Shown: in pieces, positions 8,317 to 16,981 of the stretch
Position numbering within the stretch: position 1 is the first letter of the stretch
How the letters are laid out: every line of letters begins with the position of its first letter
NCBI RefSeq assembly: GCF_049808615.1
Contig: NZ_JBNCAN010000002.1
Span: forward strand, 1 to 64,000
Source of the DNA: Modicisalibacter sp049808615
Lineage (GTDB): Bacteria > Pseudomonadota > Gammaproteobacteria > Pseudomonadales > Halomonadaceae
Direction of reading: 5' to 3'
Length of the DNA stretch: 64,000 nt
Notes under the pieces: generated by a model
What the model was told of the DNA's origin: nothing
What the model saw: only the letters and a program-made list of their open reading frames with translations
Databases searched by the model: none
Position numbers and translations under genes: made by a program

Positions 8317-8835
8317 TTGGAGGGCACCATCGTCTCATTCGATGACGACACGCAGGAGGGCGCCGTGAGGGCCTCGGACGGTCAGCGCTATCTTTTTTCC
8401 TTGATCGAGTGGCGAGGACGCGGATTGCCCAGGCCCGACATCGAGGTGCGCTTCGACGTACGAGAAGGTCGGGCGATTCAGGTATTCAACCGGCCCGAAA
8501 AGCAGCGACGCGCCCTGTACAAGGTGACGACCAACGGTGAGCAGCGTCATGCCAGTTGGGCCATCACGGCTATCGTCACCGCCATGCTTGGATTGTTCTT
8601 CGATACCCTGGCGCCGCTGATGGGCGCGTTCGCCATCCTGTTCGCTCTGTTAGGGCTGCGTCAGATACGCCGGTCGCCGCAACACTATAAGGGTCGAGGT
8701 TTCTGTTGGGCGGCGATTGCCCTGGCTTTGAGCGTGGTTACGCTATCCTTGTTGGTAGAGCCAGCCACCGAGTCGCGCGGGCCAAGCACAGGACATGACC
8801 GTCCAAGCGATGGCCACACAGAGTCACACTCTTGA
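8317..8835 (+). CDS. cold-shock-like domain plus DUF4190-type two-helix membrane protein
   Basis: The N-terminal 60 residues (EGTIVSFDDDTQEGAVRASDGQRYLF) resemble a cold-shock/S1-like beta barrel. They are followed by two hydrophobic helices (about residues 75-105 and 125-145) in a DUF4190-like arrangement ending with a GRGFCWAAIALAL helix, then a polar His/Ser-rich tail. I chose the TTG at 8317 because AAGGAG at 8303-8308 sits eight bases before it; a GTG at 8308 overlaps the ribosome site itself and cannot use it. The protein would hold a nucleic-acid-binding-like domain at the membrane. Its function is unknown; folE upstream may be cotranscribed. Confidence 0.75.
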   Translation: MEGTIVSFDDDTQEGAVRASDGQRYLFSLIEWRGRGLPRPDIEVRFDVREGRAIQVFNRPEKQRRALYKVTTNGEQRHASWAITAIVTAMLGLFFDTLAPLMGAFAILFALLGLRQIRRSPQHYKGRGFCWAAIALALSVVTLSLLVEPATESRGPSTGHDRPSDGHTESHS

Positions 8836-8875
8836 ATGATTGCTTTCGCGATCATTATCACGGAAGGAGGATGCC

Positions 8876-10333
8876 ATGGAATCCTTGCAGAATTGCCAAC
8901 TATTTCGTCCGTTTGCCTACATCGACGGCACCTGGGTTGCAGCGGATAGTGGCGAACAGATCGAGGTCGACAATCCAGCCACCGGCGAGACCATCGGCAC
9001 GATACCACGCCTGGGTCGTGCTGAAACCGAACGCGCCATCAATGCTGCCGAGGCTGCTTTTCCAAGTTGGCGCGCACTGACCGCACAGGAGCGTGCCGAT
9101 ATCCTGATGAAGTGGTACGACCTGATGCTCGAACATCAGGACGAACTGGCTTTGATCATGACGCTGGAACAGGGTAAGCCGCTCAAGGAAGCCGCCGGTG
9201 AAATCGTCTATGCGGCAAGTTTCCTGCGTTGGTTCGCCGAGGAGGCGCGCCGCGTCTATGGTGAGACCGTGCCGGCGGCAAAGGGGAATCAGCGCATTGT
9301 GGTGACCAAGCAGCCGGTGGGTGTAGTGGGGGCCATCACACCCTGGAACTTCCCGGCGGCAATGATCACCCGCAAGGTGGGAGCGGCACTCGCTGCCGGC
9401 TGTCCGATCGTCGTCAAACCGGCGAGCCAGACACCGTTTTCGGCCACCGCCATGGCCCTTCTGGCCGAGCGTGCCGGAGTGCCACGCGGGGTGTTCAATG
9501 TGGTACCGGGAACCGCGAGCGAAATCGCCGCTGCACTCACCGAGTCGCCGGTGGTGCGCAAGATCACCTTCACCGGCTCCACCGAAGTCGGGCGTTCGTT
9601 GATGGCTCAGGCATCACAGCATATTCAGAAGATTTCCCTGGAATTGGGCGGGAATGCCCCCTTCATCGTGTTCGAGGATGCAGACCTGGACGCGGCGGTG
9701 GACGGTGCCATGGCGTCCAAGTTCCGCAACGCCGGCCAGACCTGCGTGTGCGTCAATCGTTTCCTTGTCCAGTCGAGCGTCGTGAACGCCTTCTGCGAGA
9801 AACTGGCGGCTGCGATGAACAGTGAATTGAAAGTCGGTGATGGTACCCAGAAGGGCGTCAATATCGGCCCGCTGATCGACAGCCATGGCGTCGAGAAAGT
9901 CGGTCGGCATATCGATGATGCCGTGGAGAAGGGCGCCGAACTATTGCTGGGGGGGCATCAGCACCCGCTGGGAGGTAACTTCTTCACCCCCACCCTGGTG
10001 AGCAACGCAAGCCAGGACATGCTGGTCGCCAAGGAAGAGACCTTCGGCCCGCTCTCGGCGGTATTTCCCTTTGATGATGAAGAGGACGCGGTGGCCATGG
10101 CCAACGACACCCCCTTCGGGCTCGCCGCCTATTTCTACTCGAAAGACTTGAGTCGTGTCTGGCATGTGTCGGATGCGCTGGAATACGGCATCATCGGCAT
10201 CAACACCGGCCTGATTTCAAATGCGGCGGCACCCTTCGGCGGTGTCAAGGAATCCGGCCTGGGCCGCGAAGGCGGTCATCAAGGGTTGGAGGAGTTCCTG
10301 GAAACGAAGTATCTGTGCATCGATCTGGGGTGA
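8876..10333 (+). CDS. gabD: NAD(P)-dependent succinate-semialdehyde dehydrogenase
   Basis: The 485-residue product is an aldehyde dehydrogenase of the GabD type, oxidising succinate semialdehyde to succinate at the end of the GABA shunt. Visible motifs are TPWNFPAAMITRK (cofactor and substrate site), FTGSTEVGR, the catalytic Glu in LELGGNAPFIV, and the catalytic Cys in NAGQTCVC. The start at ATG 8876 is fixed by GGAAGGAGG at 8862-8870, five bases before it; a longer frame opening at TTG 8840 is unlikely. No gabT or transport gene lies beside it. It ends at a strong intrinsic terminator shared with the convergent purH. Confidence 0.93.
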   Translation: MESLQNCQLFRPFAYIDGTWVAADSGEQIEVDNPATGETIGTIPRLGRAETERAINAAEAAFPSWRALTAQERADILMKWYDLMLEHQDELALIMTLEQGKPLKEAAGEIVYAASFLRWFAEEARRVYGETVPAAKGNQRIVVTKQPVGVVGAITPWNFPAAMITRKVGAALAAGCPIVVKPASQTPFSATAMALLAERAGVPRGVFNVVPGTASEIAAALTESPVVRKITFTGSTEVGRSLMAQASQHIQKISLELGGNAPFIVFEDADLDAAVDGAMASKFRNAGQTCVCVNRFLVQSSVVNAFCEKLAAAMNSELKVGDGTQKGVNIGPLIDSHGVEKVGRHIDDAVEKGAELLLGGHQHPLGGNFFTPTLVSNASQDMLVAKEETFGPLSAVFPFDDEEDAVAMANDTPFGLAAYFYSKDLSRVWHVSDALEYGIIGINTGLISNAAAPFGGVKESGLGREGGHQGLEEFLETKYLCIDLG

Positions 10334-10342
10334 GGGAGCGCG

Positions 10343-10364
10343 CTGCGCTCGATCATGCTGTGTT
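10343..10364. repeat. fragment of a dispersed intergenic repeat
   Basis: These 22 bases, which include GCGCTCGATCATGCTGTG, match 25145-25166 with a single difference. Both copies lie just after the stop codon of a plus-strand gene. Together with the copies listed near 19 kb and 25.2 kb this suggests a short repeat family scattered between genes. Confidence 0.5.
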
Positions 10365-10381
10365 AACGATTGGCAATAATC

Positions 10382-10412
10382 AACGGAGCGGTCTTTAGCC
10401 GCTCCGTTTTTT
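10382..10412 (+). terminator. intrinsic terminator after gabD
   Basis: A ten-base stem (AACGGAGCGG/CCGCTCCGTT) with a seven-base loop is followed by a run of six T. It is a textbook rho-independent terminator for gabD. The run of A on the opposite side is absent, so it serves purH less well. Confidence 0.9.
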
Positions 10413-10421
10413 GAGCCAATC

Positions 10422-12026
10422 TCAATGCTTGAAATGACGCATCCCGGTAAACACCATCGCAATCCCCGCTTCGTTGGCGGCATCGATCACTTCCTGATCA
10501 CGCATCGAGCCGCCGGGCTGAATTACCGCTGTGATACCGGCGTCGGCCGCCGCATCGATGCCGTCACGGAAGGGAAAGAAGGCATCGGATGCCATGACCG
10601 AGCCGGGTACTTCGAGCCCCTCATCCGCGGCCTTGATGCCGGCGATGCGCGCCGAGTAGACGCGACTCATCTGACCCGCGCCGACGCCGATGGTTTGGCC
10701 CTGCTTGGCGTAGACGATGGCGTTGGACTTGACGTACTTGGCAACCTTCCAGGCGAAGGCCAGGTCGAGGAGTTCCTGTTCGGAAGGCACGCGTTCGCTG
10801 ACCACCTCGAGTTCGTCGCGCCCGACCATGCCCAGGTCGCGATCCTGGACCAGTAGCCCACCCGTGACACGCTTGAAGTCATGGGCATGCTCACGTTCGC
10901 CGGGCCAGTGGTCGCCGGCATCGAGTAGGCGTACATTGGCCTTTTCGGCGACGATGGCAGCCGCTTCCTTGCTGACGCCCGGGGCGATGATCACCTCGAC
11001 GAACTGACGGTCGATGATAGCTCGGGCCGTGGCGGCATCAAGAGGTACGTTGAAGGCGATGATACCGCCGAAGGCACTGGTCGGGTCGGTGGCAAAGGCC
11101 TTCTCGTAGGCGGCCAGTGGGGTTTCGCCAAGCGCCACGCCGCAGGGATTGGCGTGTTTGACGATCACGCAGGCGGTATCGGCGAAGGCCTTGACGCATT
11201 CGAAGGCGGCATCGGTGTCGGCGACATTGTTGAAGGACAAGGCTTTGCCCTGACGTTGCCGAGCGGTGGCGACACTCGCTTCGCGGGCATCCGCCTCGAC
11301 ATAGAACGCTGCTTGTTGATGCGGATTCTCGCCGTAACGCATCGACTGCTTGCGGTGAAATTGCAGGTTGTAGGTACGCGGGAAGAGGATGTCGCCGTCC
11401 TGGCCGATGCCGCCGAGATAGTTGGCGATGGCGCCATCGTAGCCGGCGGTATGCTCGAAGGCCTTGACCGCCAGGTCGAAGCGCGTGGCATCGCTGACCG
11501 TTCCGTCGTGTGCGTCCAACTCATCCAGCACTCGGGCATAATCCTGGCTATCGACCACCACTGTCGTGTAGGCATGATTCTTGGCGCAGGCGCGCAGCAT
11601 GGCTGGGCCGCCGATATCGATGTTTTCGATGGCATCGATCAAGGTGCAGTCGGGTTGGGCGACGGTGGCGGCAAAGGGATAGAGGTTCACCGCCACCAGA
11701 TCGATAGGTGCAATGCCGTGTTCCGCCATCACGTCATCGTCCTGGCCCCGGCGCCCAAGAATACCGCCATGAATGGTGGGGTGGAGCGTCTTGACCCGTC
11801 CTCCCATGATTTCCGGGAAACCGGTGTGCTCGGATACCTCGATAACGTTGATGGCATGCTCTCTGAGCAGTCGATAGGTGCCCCCCGTGGACAGCAGCTC
11901 AACGCCGCGGCTTGCCAGGCCACGGGCGAAGTCGACGACGCCTGTCTTGTCGGAGACGCTGATCAATGCTCGTTGCACCGGCAGTCGAGAAGGCTCGGAA
12001 GAGGGGGAGTGAGAGGGGGCGGCCAT
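10422..12026 (-). CDS. purH: bifunctional AICAR formyltransferase / IMP cyclohydrolase
   Basis: The 534-residue enzyme carries out the last two steps of purine synthesis, formylating AICAR and closing the ring to IMP. The N-terminal third is the MGS-like cyclohydrolase domain (ALISVSDKTGVVDFARGLASRG, LLSTGGTYRLLRE). The C-terminal part is the formyltransferase with its Lys-His pair in VIVKHANPCGVA. It lies 77 bases after fis on the same strand, the dusB-fis-purH order of pseudomonads. In many relatives purD follows, but here purH is the last gene and converges on gabD. A weak hairpin (GGAGCC/GGCTCC) sits between fis and purH, so purH may have its own promoter. Confidence 0.96.
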   Translation of the reverse strand: MAAPSHSPSSEPSRLPVQRALISVSDKTGVVDFARGLASRGVELLSTGGTYRLLREHAINVIEVSEHTGFPEIMGGRVKTLHPTIHGGILGRRGQDDDVMAEHGIAPIDLVAVNLYPFAATVAQPDCTLIDAIENIDIGGPAMLRACAKNHAYTTVVVDSQDYARVLDELDAHDGTVSDATRFDLAVKAFEHTAGYDGAIANYLGGIGQDGDILFPRTYNLQFHRKQSMRYGENPHQQAAFYVEADAREASVATARQRQGKALSFNNVADTDAAFECVKAFADTACVIVKHANPCGVALGETPLAAYEKAFATDPTSAFGGIIAFNVPLDAATARAIIDRQFVEVIIAPGVSKEAAAIVAEKANVRLLDAGDHWPGEREHAHDFKRVTGGLLVQDRDLGMVGRDELEVVSERVPSEQELLDLAFAWKVAKYVKSNAIVYAKQGQTIGVGAGQMSRVYSARIAGIKAADEGLEVPGSVMASDAFFPFRDGIDAAADAGITAVIQPGGSMRDQEVIDAANEAGIAMVFTGMRHFKH

Positions 12027-12103
12027 GAGAGTCCACTATGACGGAGTGAGAGGATAAGGAGCCTATTGCCGGCTCCCCGAAAAGGCATATTGGAAATGGT
12101 TGA

Positions 12104-12397
12104 TCAGATCAGATCGTACTGCTTGAGCTTCTTCCGCAGCGTGCCTCGATTCATCCCTAGCATGTCGGCAGCACGGGTCTGATTGCCGTCGGCATATGCC
12201 ATGACGGCACTGAGTAATGGCACTTCGACTTCGGTCATGACCATGGCGTAGAGATCGCTGACCGAACCGCCATCGAGATGGCCAAAATAGGACTGCATGG
12301 CGTCATCCACTGCCTCGCGCAGGGTTTGCTTGCGACAGGGTGAGGCGCTGGTGTATTCATCGATCACGTGAGTGGTTGAGAAAGCTGAGCTAGTCAT
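12104..12397 (-). CDS. fis: DNA-binding protein Fis
   Basis: The 97-residue product is the nucleoid protein and growth-phase regulator Fis. The C-terminal helix-turn-helix GNQTRAADMLGMNRGTLRKKLKQY is nearly identical to E. coli Fis, and the acidic dimer core (DLYAMVMTEVEVPLLSAVMAY) is conserved. I set the start at the ATG that overlaps the dusB stop as ATGA (12394-12397), with GGAGGGG upstream. This gives the standard length of about 98 residues, while a longer in-frame ATG at 12442 would sit inside dusB. The overlap implies translational coupling to dusB, as in enteric bacteria. Confidence 0.95.
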   Translation of the reverse strand: MTSSAFSTTHVIDEYTSASPCRKQTLREAVDDAMQSYFGHLDGGSVSDLYAMVMTEVEVPLLSAVMAYADGNQTRAADMLGMNRGTLRKKLKQYDLI

Positions 12398-13416
12398 GCG
12401 GCACTGATCCCCTCCGTGGACGTTGAATACATTTGTCGACACAGCGATTCGACGAAACGATGCTGATCGTCCTGAGTTTCCAAGGTATTGAAGTGTGCTC
12501 TGAGCGGCTTGGCGTTTTCACAAGCGCTCAAATACCAGCCGATGTGCTTGCGTGCGATACGCACACCCATGTAATCACCATAGAACGCATAGAGGTTGTC
12601 GAGATGTTGACTCATTACACGTACTCGCTCTGCCCAACTAGGCGCGGGGAGATGTTTGCCGGTGCGCAAATAATGATCGACCTGACGAAATATCCATGGA
12701 TTACCCTGAGCGCCGCGGCCGATCATCACCGCATCCGCACCAGTATAGTCCAGGACTTGGGCGGCTTTCTCCGGTGATGCGATATCGCCATTGGCGAATA
12801 CGGGAATATTGATCGCTGCTTTGATGGCAGCGATGGTCTCGTATTCTGCCTCACCCGAATAGCGTTGTGCTCGGGTGCGGCCATGTACCGCAAGGGCCTG
12901 AATGCCGCTCTCCTCGGCGAGCCGAGCCACACGCCGAGCGTTGATGCTTTCACTGCACCAACCGGTGCGTATTTTCAACGTTACCGGGATATCAACGGCA
13001 CTCACTACCGCCTGAAGAATCTCGGCAACCAGGCGCTCATCCCTTAGAAGCGCAGAGCCCGCCGCCTTGTTGCATACCTTCTTGGCTGGACAACCCATAT
13101 TGATATCGATGATTTGAGCACCGCGTGAGGCATTGAGCCGTGCGGCATCGGCCAGCATGCGAGGCTCGCCGCCCGCGATCTGAACGGCCCGCGGAGTAGG
13201 CTCTCCAGTATGGTCGAGGCGCGAACGCGACTTGCGGGTATGCCACAGTGTCGCATCGGCGGTAACCATCTCCGACACCACCAGGCCGGCACCCAAGGCA
13301 CGACACAGTTGACGGAAAGGACGATCGGTGACCCCGGCCATGGGCGCCAGCACTACCCGGTTGGGCAAGCGATAGGGGCCAATGGCAAGCGGCTCGACGC
13401 GGGCAGTAGCGGGCAT
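12394..13416 (-). CDS. dusB: tRNA-dihydrouridine synthase B
   Basis: The 340-residue flavoenzyme reduces specific uridines in the tRNA D-loop to dihydrouridine. It is a TIM barrel with the FMN-site sequence VLAPMAGVTDRPFRQLCR at the N-terminus, the catalytic Cys in INMGCPAKKVCNKAAGSALL, and AVHGRTRAQRYSG and GDIASPEKA further on. It overlaps fis by four bases, the conserved dusB-fis operon; in E. coli the dusB leader controls fis output. The gap of 82 bases to prmA upstream could hold a growth-rate-controlled promoter, but I see no clear boxes there. Confidence 0.96.
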   Translation of the reverse strand: MPATARVEPLAIGPYRLPNRVVLAPMAGVTDRPFRQLCRALGAGLVVSEMVTADATLWHTRKSRSRLDHTGEPTPRAVQIAGGEPRMLADAARLNASRGAQIIDINMGCPAKKVCNKAAGSALLRDERLVAEILQAVVSAVDIPVTLKIRTGWCSESINARRVARLAEESGIQALAVHGRTRAQRYSGEAEYETIAAIKAAINIPVFANGDIASPEKAAQVLDYTGADAVMIGRGAQGNPWIFRQVDHYLRTGKHLPAPSWAERVRVMSQHLDNLYAFYGDYMGVRIARKHIGWYLSACENAKPLRAHFNTLETQDDQHRFVESLCRQMYSTSTEGISAA

Positions 13417-13498
13417 CGTGATTCAGAATCTCGGACTTGAAGGGGGAGCTATGATACCCACCGTCAGGCCAAGATTGAAGGCCATTTTAATTAGACCA

Positions 13499-14410
13499 TC
13501 AGACGCGACGATAACCGTTCAAACGAACCCAGCCCTCACGCTCCACGGGCACATCCATCTGCAGGCCCTGGTTGCGATAGGCCTCGAGTACCTCATCGGC
13601 CTGCTTGGCCAGAATGCCTGATAGTGCCAGATGGCCGCCCGTTGCTACCCTGGCGGCAATGATCGGCGCAAGCTCGATCAAGGGGGCGGCGAGGATGTTG
13701 GCCACGACGATGTCCTCCACCCCGGCAGGCAGTTGATCCGGCAAGTACAGCCTGAGCCGTGGCTCGGCAATGCCGTTGCGCTGGGCGTTGTCGCGACTGG
13801 CGATGAGCGCCTGGGGGTCGATATCGGTGCCAAAGGCATCAGCGGCACCCAGCTTGAGTGCGGCGATGGCCAGAATGCCGGAACCGCAGCCAAAGTCGAG
13901 CACGCTTTTGCCTTCAAGAGGTGTTCTTGTCGCAAGTTCATCGAGCCATTCCAGGCACAGCGCCGTGGTCGGATGAGTGCCGGTACCGAAAGCCAGACCG
14001 GGATCGAGTAGCAGATTCACCGCCAGCGGGTCCGGTGCCTCATGCCAGCTGGGCACGATCCACAGCCGTTTGCCCATCTGCAAGGGTGTGAAGCCATCCA
14101 TCCATTCGCGCTGCCAGTCACGATCATCGAGCAGCTCGTACTCGATCGTGGGGCAAGGATCATCGTCGATGGCCAAGGTCCAGGCCTGGTGTACCCGCTC
14201 CAGCATGGCGTCGATATTATCGAGATCGTCGTACAGGCCGGTTAGTATCGTTTCCTGCCACAACGGCGTGGTGCCCAGATCGGGCTCGAACACCGGGTCG
14301 TCCTGAGCGTCCTGTAGGGTGATCGCCGAGGCTCCCTCGGCGATCAACAGTTCCTCCAGGGTCTCGGCCTGTTCCGGGGCGACGCGCGCCTTGAGCTGTA
14401 GCCAAGGCAT
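13499..14410 (-). CDS. prmA: ribosomal protein L11 methyltransferase
   Basis: The 303-residue SAM-dependent enzyme trimethylates Lys and the N-terminus of ribosomal protein L11. Motif I is VLDFGCGSGILAIAALKLGA with the following acidic DIDPQAL, and the post-motif VVANILAAPLIELAP is typical of PrmA. The N-terminal substrate domain (MPWLQLKARVAPEQAETLEELL) is present. It starts two bases after the accC stop, so accB-accC-prmA are transcribed together, as in pseudomonads. Confidence 0.95.
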   Translation of the reverse strand: MPWLQLKARVAPEQAETLEELLIAEGASAITLQDAQDDPVFEPDLGTTPLWQETILTGLYDDLDNIDAMLERVHQAWTLAIDDDPCPTIEYELLDDRDWQREWMDGFTPLQMGKRLWIVPSWHEAPDPLAVNLLLDPGLAFGTGTHPTTALCLEWLDELATRTPLEGKSVLDFGCGSGILAIAALKLGAADAFGTDIDPQALIASRDNAQRNGIAEPRLRLYLPDQLPAGVEDIVVANILAAPLIELAPIIAARVATGGHLALSGILAKQADEVLEAYRNQGLQMDVPVEREGWVRLNGYRRV

Positions 14411-14412
14411 GA

Positions 14413-15768
14413 TCAGCTACCGAGTTTCTTCTCAAGATAGTGGATATTCACACCGCCTTGCTGAAAATGGGTATCGCGCACCAGGTCCTTCTGCAGATCG
14501 ATGTTGGAGCGAATGCCTTCAACCAGCAGCTCATCCAGTGCGTTGCGCATACGGGTCAGCGCGATACTGCGGTCCTCCCCCCAGGTGATCAGCTTGCCGA
14601 TCAAGGAGTCGTAGTGGGGTGGCACCGTATAACCGGTATACAGGTGCGAATCCATGCGCACACCAAGACCGCCCGGGGCGTGATAGAGCGTCACCTTGCC
14701 CGGCGAGGGCATGAAGGTACGCGAGTCTTCGGCATTGATACGGCACTCGAAGGCATGGCCATGGAGTATGACGTCGTCCTGCTTGATCGAGAGCGGCAGA
14801 CCGGAGGCAATGCGTAGCTGTTCCTTGACGATATCGACCCCGGTGACCATCTCGGTGACGGGATGCTCGACCTGCACCCGGGTATTCATCTCGATGAAGA
14901 AGTATTCACCATCCTCATACAGAAACTCGAAAGTGCCGGCGCCGCGATAACCGATCTCGATACAGGCATCGGTACAGGATTTGAGCACCTTGGCCCGAGC
15001 ATCCGGATCGATATGGGGGGCCGGTGCCTCCTCGAGCACCTTCTGGTGCCGGCGCTGCAAGGAGCAGTCGCGATCATAAAGATGGATGGCGTTGCCCTGG
15101 CCATCGGCGAGTACCTGGATCTCGACATGGCGGGGATGTTCGAGAAACTTCTCCATGTACAGCGTGCCGTCACCGAAGGCCGAGTTGGCTTCGTTGCGGG
15201 TCACACTGACCGAGGAGAGCAGATTCGCTTTGCTATGCACGACGCGCATCCCGCGTCCACCCCCTCCCGCCGCGGCCTTGATGATGACCGGATAGCCGAT
15301 GCGCTCGGCAGTGGTGAGTATTGCGTCGTCGTCATCGTCGGGCAGTGGGCCGTCCGAGCCTGGTACCGTCGGTACGCCGGCGGCCTTCATGGCGGCGATG
15401 GCACTGACCTTATCGCCCATCAGGCGAATGGTGTCGGCCCGCGGGCCGATGAACACGAATCCCGAGCGTTCGACCTGCTCGGCGAAATTGGCATTCTCGG
15501 AAAGAAAACCGTAGCCGGGATGAATGGCACTGGTATCGGTCACCTCGGCGGCGCTGATCAGTGCCGGAATGTTGAGATAGGATTGGGCCGAAGGAGCGGG
15601 GCCGATGCATACCGCTTCATCGGCCAGTCGCACGTGCATCAGTTCACGGTCGGCCTTGGAGTGTACGGCAACGGTGCGAATACCCAGTTCCTTGCATGCG
15701 CGCAGGATACGCAGGGCGATCTCGCCACGGTTGGCGATGAGTACCTTGTCCAGCATGGGGGTGTCCAT
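14413..15768 (-). CDS. accC: acetyl-CoA carboxylase biotin carboxylase subunit
   Basis: The product carboxylates biotin on AccB using bicarbonate and ATP, the first half-reaction of fatty acid synthesis. The ATP-grasp features are clear: MLDKVLIANRGEIALRILRAC at the start, the glycine-rich KAAAGGGGRGM loop, the FIEMNTRVQVEHPVTE active-site strand, and the C-terminal YDSLIGKLI. The frame opens at ATG 15768 but a second ATG at 15756 gives the classic MLDKVLIANRGE start; neither has a convincing ribosome site, and coupling to accB three bases upstream may drive initiation. Length is 447-451 residues, as expected. Confidence 0.97.
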   Translation of the reverse strand: MDTPMLDKVLIANRGEIALRILRACKELGIRTVAVHSKADRELMHVRLADEAVCIGPAPSAQSYLNIPALISAAEVTDTSAIHPGYGFLSENANFAEQVERSGFVFIGPRADTIRLMGDKVSAIAAMKAAGVPTVPGSDGPLPDDDDDAILTTAERIGYPVIIKAAAGGGGRGMRVVHSKANLLSSVSVTRNEANSAFGDGTLYMEKFLEHPRHVEIQVLADGQGNAIHLYDRDCSLQRRHQKVLEEAPAPHIDPDARAKVLKSCTDACIEIGYRGAGTFEFLYEDGEYFFIEMNTRVQVEHPVTEMVTGVDIVKEQLRIASGLPLSIKQDDVILHGHAFECRINAEDSRTFMPSPGKVTLYHAPGGLGVRMDSHLYTGYTVPPHYDSLIGKLITWGEDRSIALTRMRNALDELLVEGIRSNIDLQKDLVRDTHFQQGGVNIHYLEKKLGS

Positions 15769-15771
15769 TGG

Positions 15772-16239
15772 TCAGGAAATGATCAGCATGGGTTGGTCGA
15801 ATTCCACCGGTTCACCGTCCTCGACCAGGATGGCTTCGATGACGCCTTCCTGGTCGGCATCGATCTGATTCATCATCTTCATCGCTTCGACGATGCAGAT
15901 GGGATCCCCCTTCTTGACCCGCTGGCCCACCTCGGCATAAGGCTTGGCGCCCGGCGCCGGGGCACGGTAAAAGGTGCCGACCATCGGTGAAGTCACCGCA
16001 TGACCCGCCGGGTGCGACGGCGCTTGGGAGTCATCGGACTCGGCAGGGGTCGAGGGTGCGGCGGGAGCTGGCTGAGATGCATGAGCGGGAGGGGCCCAGG
16101 CAGGCATGGGCGCAGGATGGCTTTGAGCATGGCCGTGACGGCTGATGCGCACCGATTCTTCGCCTTCCTGTATCTCGATTTCGCTGATATCGGATTCTTC
16201 GAGCAGTTCGATCAGTCTCTTGACCTTACGTATATCCAT
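15772..16239 (-). CDS. accB: acetyl-CoA carboxylase biotin carboxyl carrier protein
   Basis: The 155-residue protein carries the biotin that shuttles carboxyl groups between AccC and the carboxyltransferase. The C-terminal biotinyl domain has the target Lys in VEAMKMMNQIDAD, and the characteristic thumb is visible as TFYRAPAPGAKPYAEVGQ. A Pro/Ala-rich linker of about 50 residues joins it to the N-terminal dimer region MDIRKVKRLIELLEESDISEI. It is followed by accC at three bases and preceded by aroQ at 37 bases, on the same strand. Confidence 0.97.
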   Translation of the reverse strand: MDIRKVKRLIELLEESDISEIEIQEGEESVRISRHGHAQSHPAPMPAWAPPAHASQPAPAAPSTPAESDDSQAPSHPAGHAVTSPMVGTFYRAPAPGAKPYAEVGQRVKKGDPICIVEAMKMMNQIDADQEGVIEAILVEDGEPVEFDQPMLIIS

Positions 16240-16276
16240 CGTGATGTCTCTTGAGAATGAAAAGGAGTGTATTGGA

Positions 16277-16726
16277 TCAGGATGTAGCCGGGGCTAGGCG
16301 CAGAAGAGCGGCATTCAACGCCAGCTCATAGCTGTCGGCGCCAAAACCGCAAATGACCCCCTCGGCCACATCGGAAAAATAGGAGTGGGTACGAAACGGC
16401 TCCCGGGCGTGCACATTGGATAGATGCAGTTCGATAAAGGGCAGTGCCACGGCGGTCAGGGCATCGCGTAATGCCACGCTGGAATGTGTGAATGCGGCCG
16501 GGTTGATCAGAATGATGTCGGTGGCGTCGTGACGCGCGGCATGAATCCGCTCGATCAACTCATGTTCGGCGTTGGACTGCAGCCAATCGAGCTGATGGCC
16601 TCGTTCCTGGGCGCGAGTGGTCAGGCGCAAACGAATATCGTCCAGGGTGACGCTGCCATATACGTGGGGCTCGCGAGTGCCCAGCAGGTTCAGGTTAGGG
16701 CCGTTGAGTACCAGAATTCGGGCCAT
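16277..16726 (-). CDS. aroQ: type II 3-dehydroquinate dehydratase
   Basis: The 149-residue enzyme removes water from 3-dehydroquinate in the shikimate pathway. Family motifs are LNGPNLNLLGTREPHVYG with the catalytic Tyr and Arg, INPAAFTHSSVALRDAL, and the active-site His in IELHLSNVHAREPFRTHSYFS. It leads the aroQ-accB-accC-prmA cluster. Its promoter must lie in the 255-base region shared with the divergent DUF2333 gene, which contains two unusual palindromes listed separately. Confidence 0.96.
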   Translation of the reverse strand: MARILVLNGPNLNLLGTREPHVYGSVTLDDIRLRLTTRAQERGHQLDWLQSNAEHELIERIHAARHDATDIILINPAAFTHSSVALRDALTAVALPFIELHLSNVHAREPFRTHSYFSDVAEGVICGFGADSYELALNAALLRLAPATS

Positions 16727-16792
16727 GAGAGTCCTTGAGTGACGCTGTCAACCTGTTCTATATCTGTTGAGATGGCGGCAGGATTCTGCAAG

Positions 16793-16828
16793 TTGGCGCC
16801 CCGGGGCGCCAAATAAGCCAACGTTGGC
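16793..16828. promoter_or_regulatory. pair of perfect palindromes between aroQ and DUF2333 gene
   Basis: TTGGCGCCCCGGGGCGCCAA (16793-16812) is a perfect 20-bp palindrome. Five bases later GCCAACGTTGGC (16817-16828) is a perfect 12-bp palindrome. Both contain TTGGC/GCCAA half-sites, so they could be a double operator controlling the divergent genes. They lie 67-102 bases upstream of aroQ and 154-189 bases upstream of the DUF2333 start. No regulator is identified. Confidence 0.5.
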
Positions 16829-16981
16829 GGAGTGTGACGAAAAAGCATGCGCTTGTCTAGCCACTCGAATTTCCAACTTGAGTACCGTCGAATAGTGTTA
16901 GGAAAAGCGCTTAAAGCACCATGATAGGATACTCTTCGAAGAGAACTACTCATCAATCGTTACGCAGAGGACGTCGCGAAT

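Noticed and set aside
11154..12041. 295-codon open frame opposite purH
   Set aside because: purH motifs on the minus strand are unambiguous; the plus-strand frame is a shadow.
14863..15990. 375-codon open frame on the plus strand opposite accC and accB
   Set aside because: It is antisense to two conserved genes. Long antisense frames are expected in GC-rich sequence, and the product has no recognisable domain or ribosome site.
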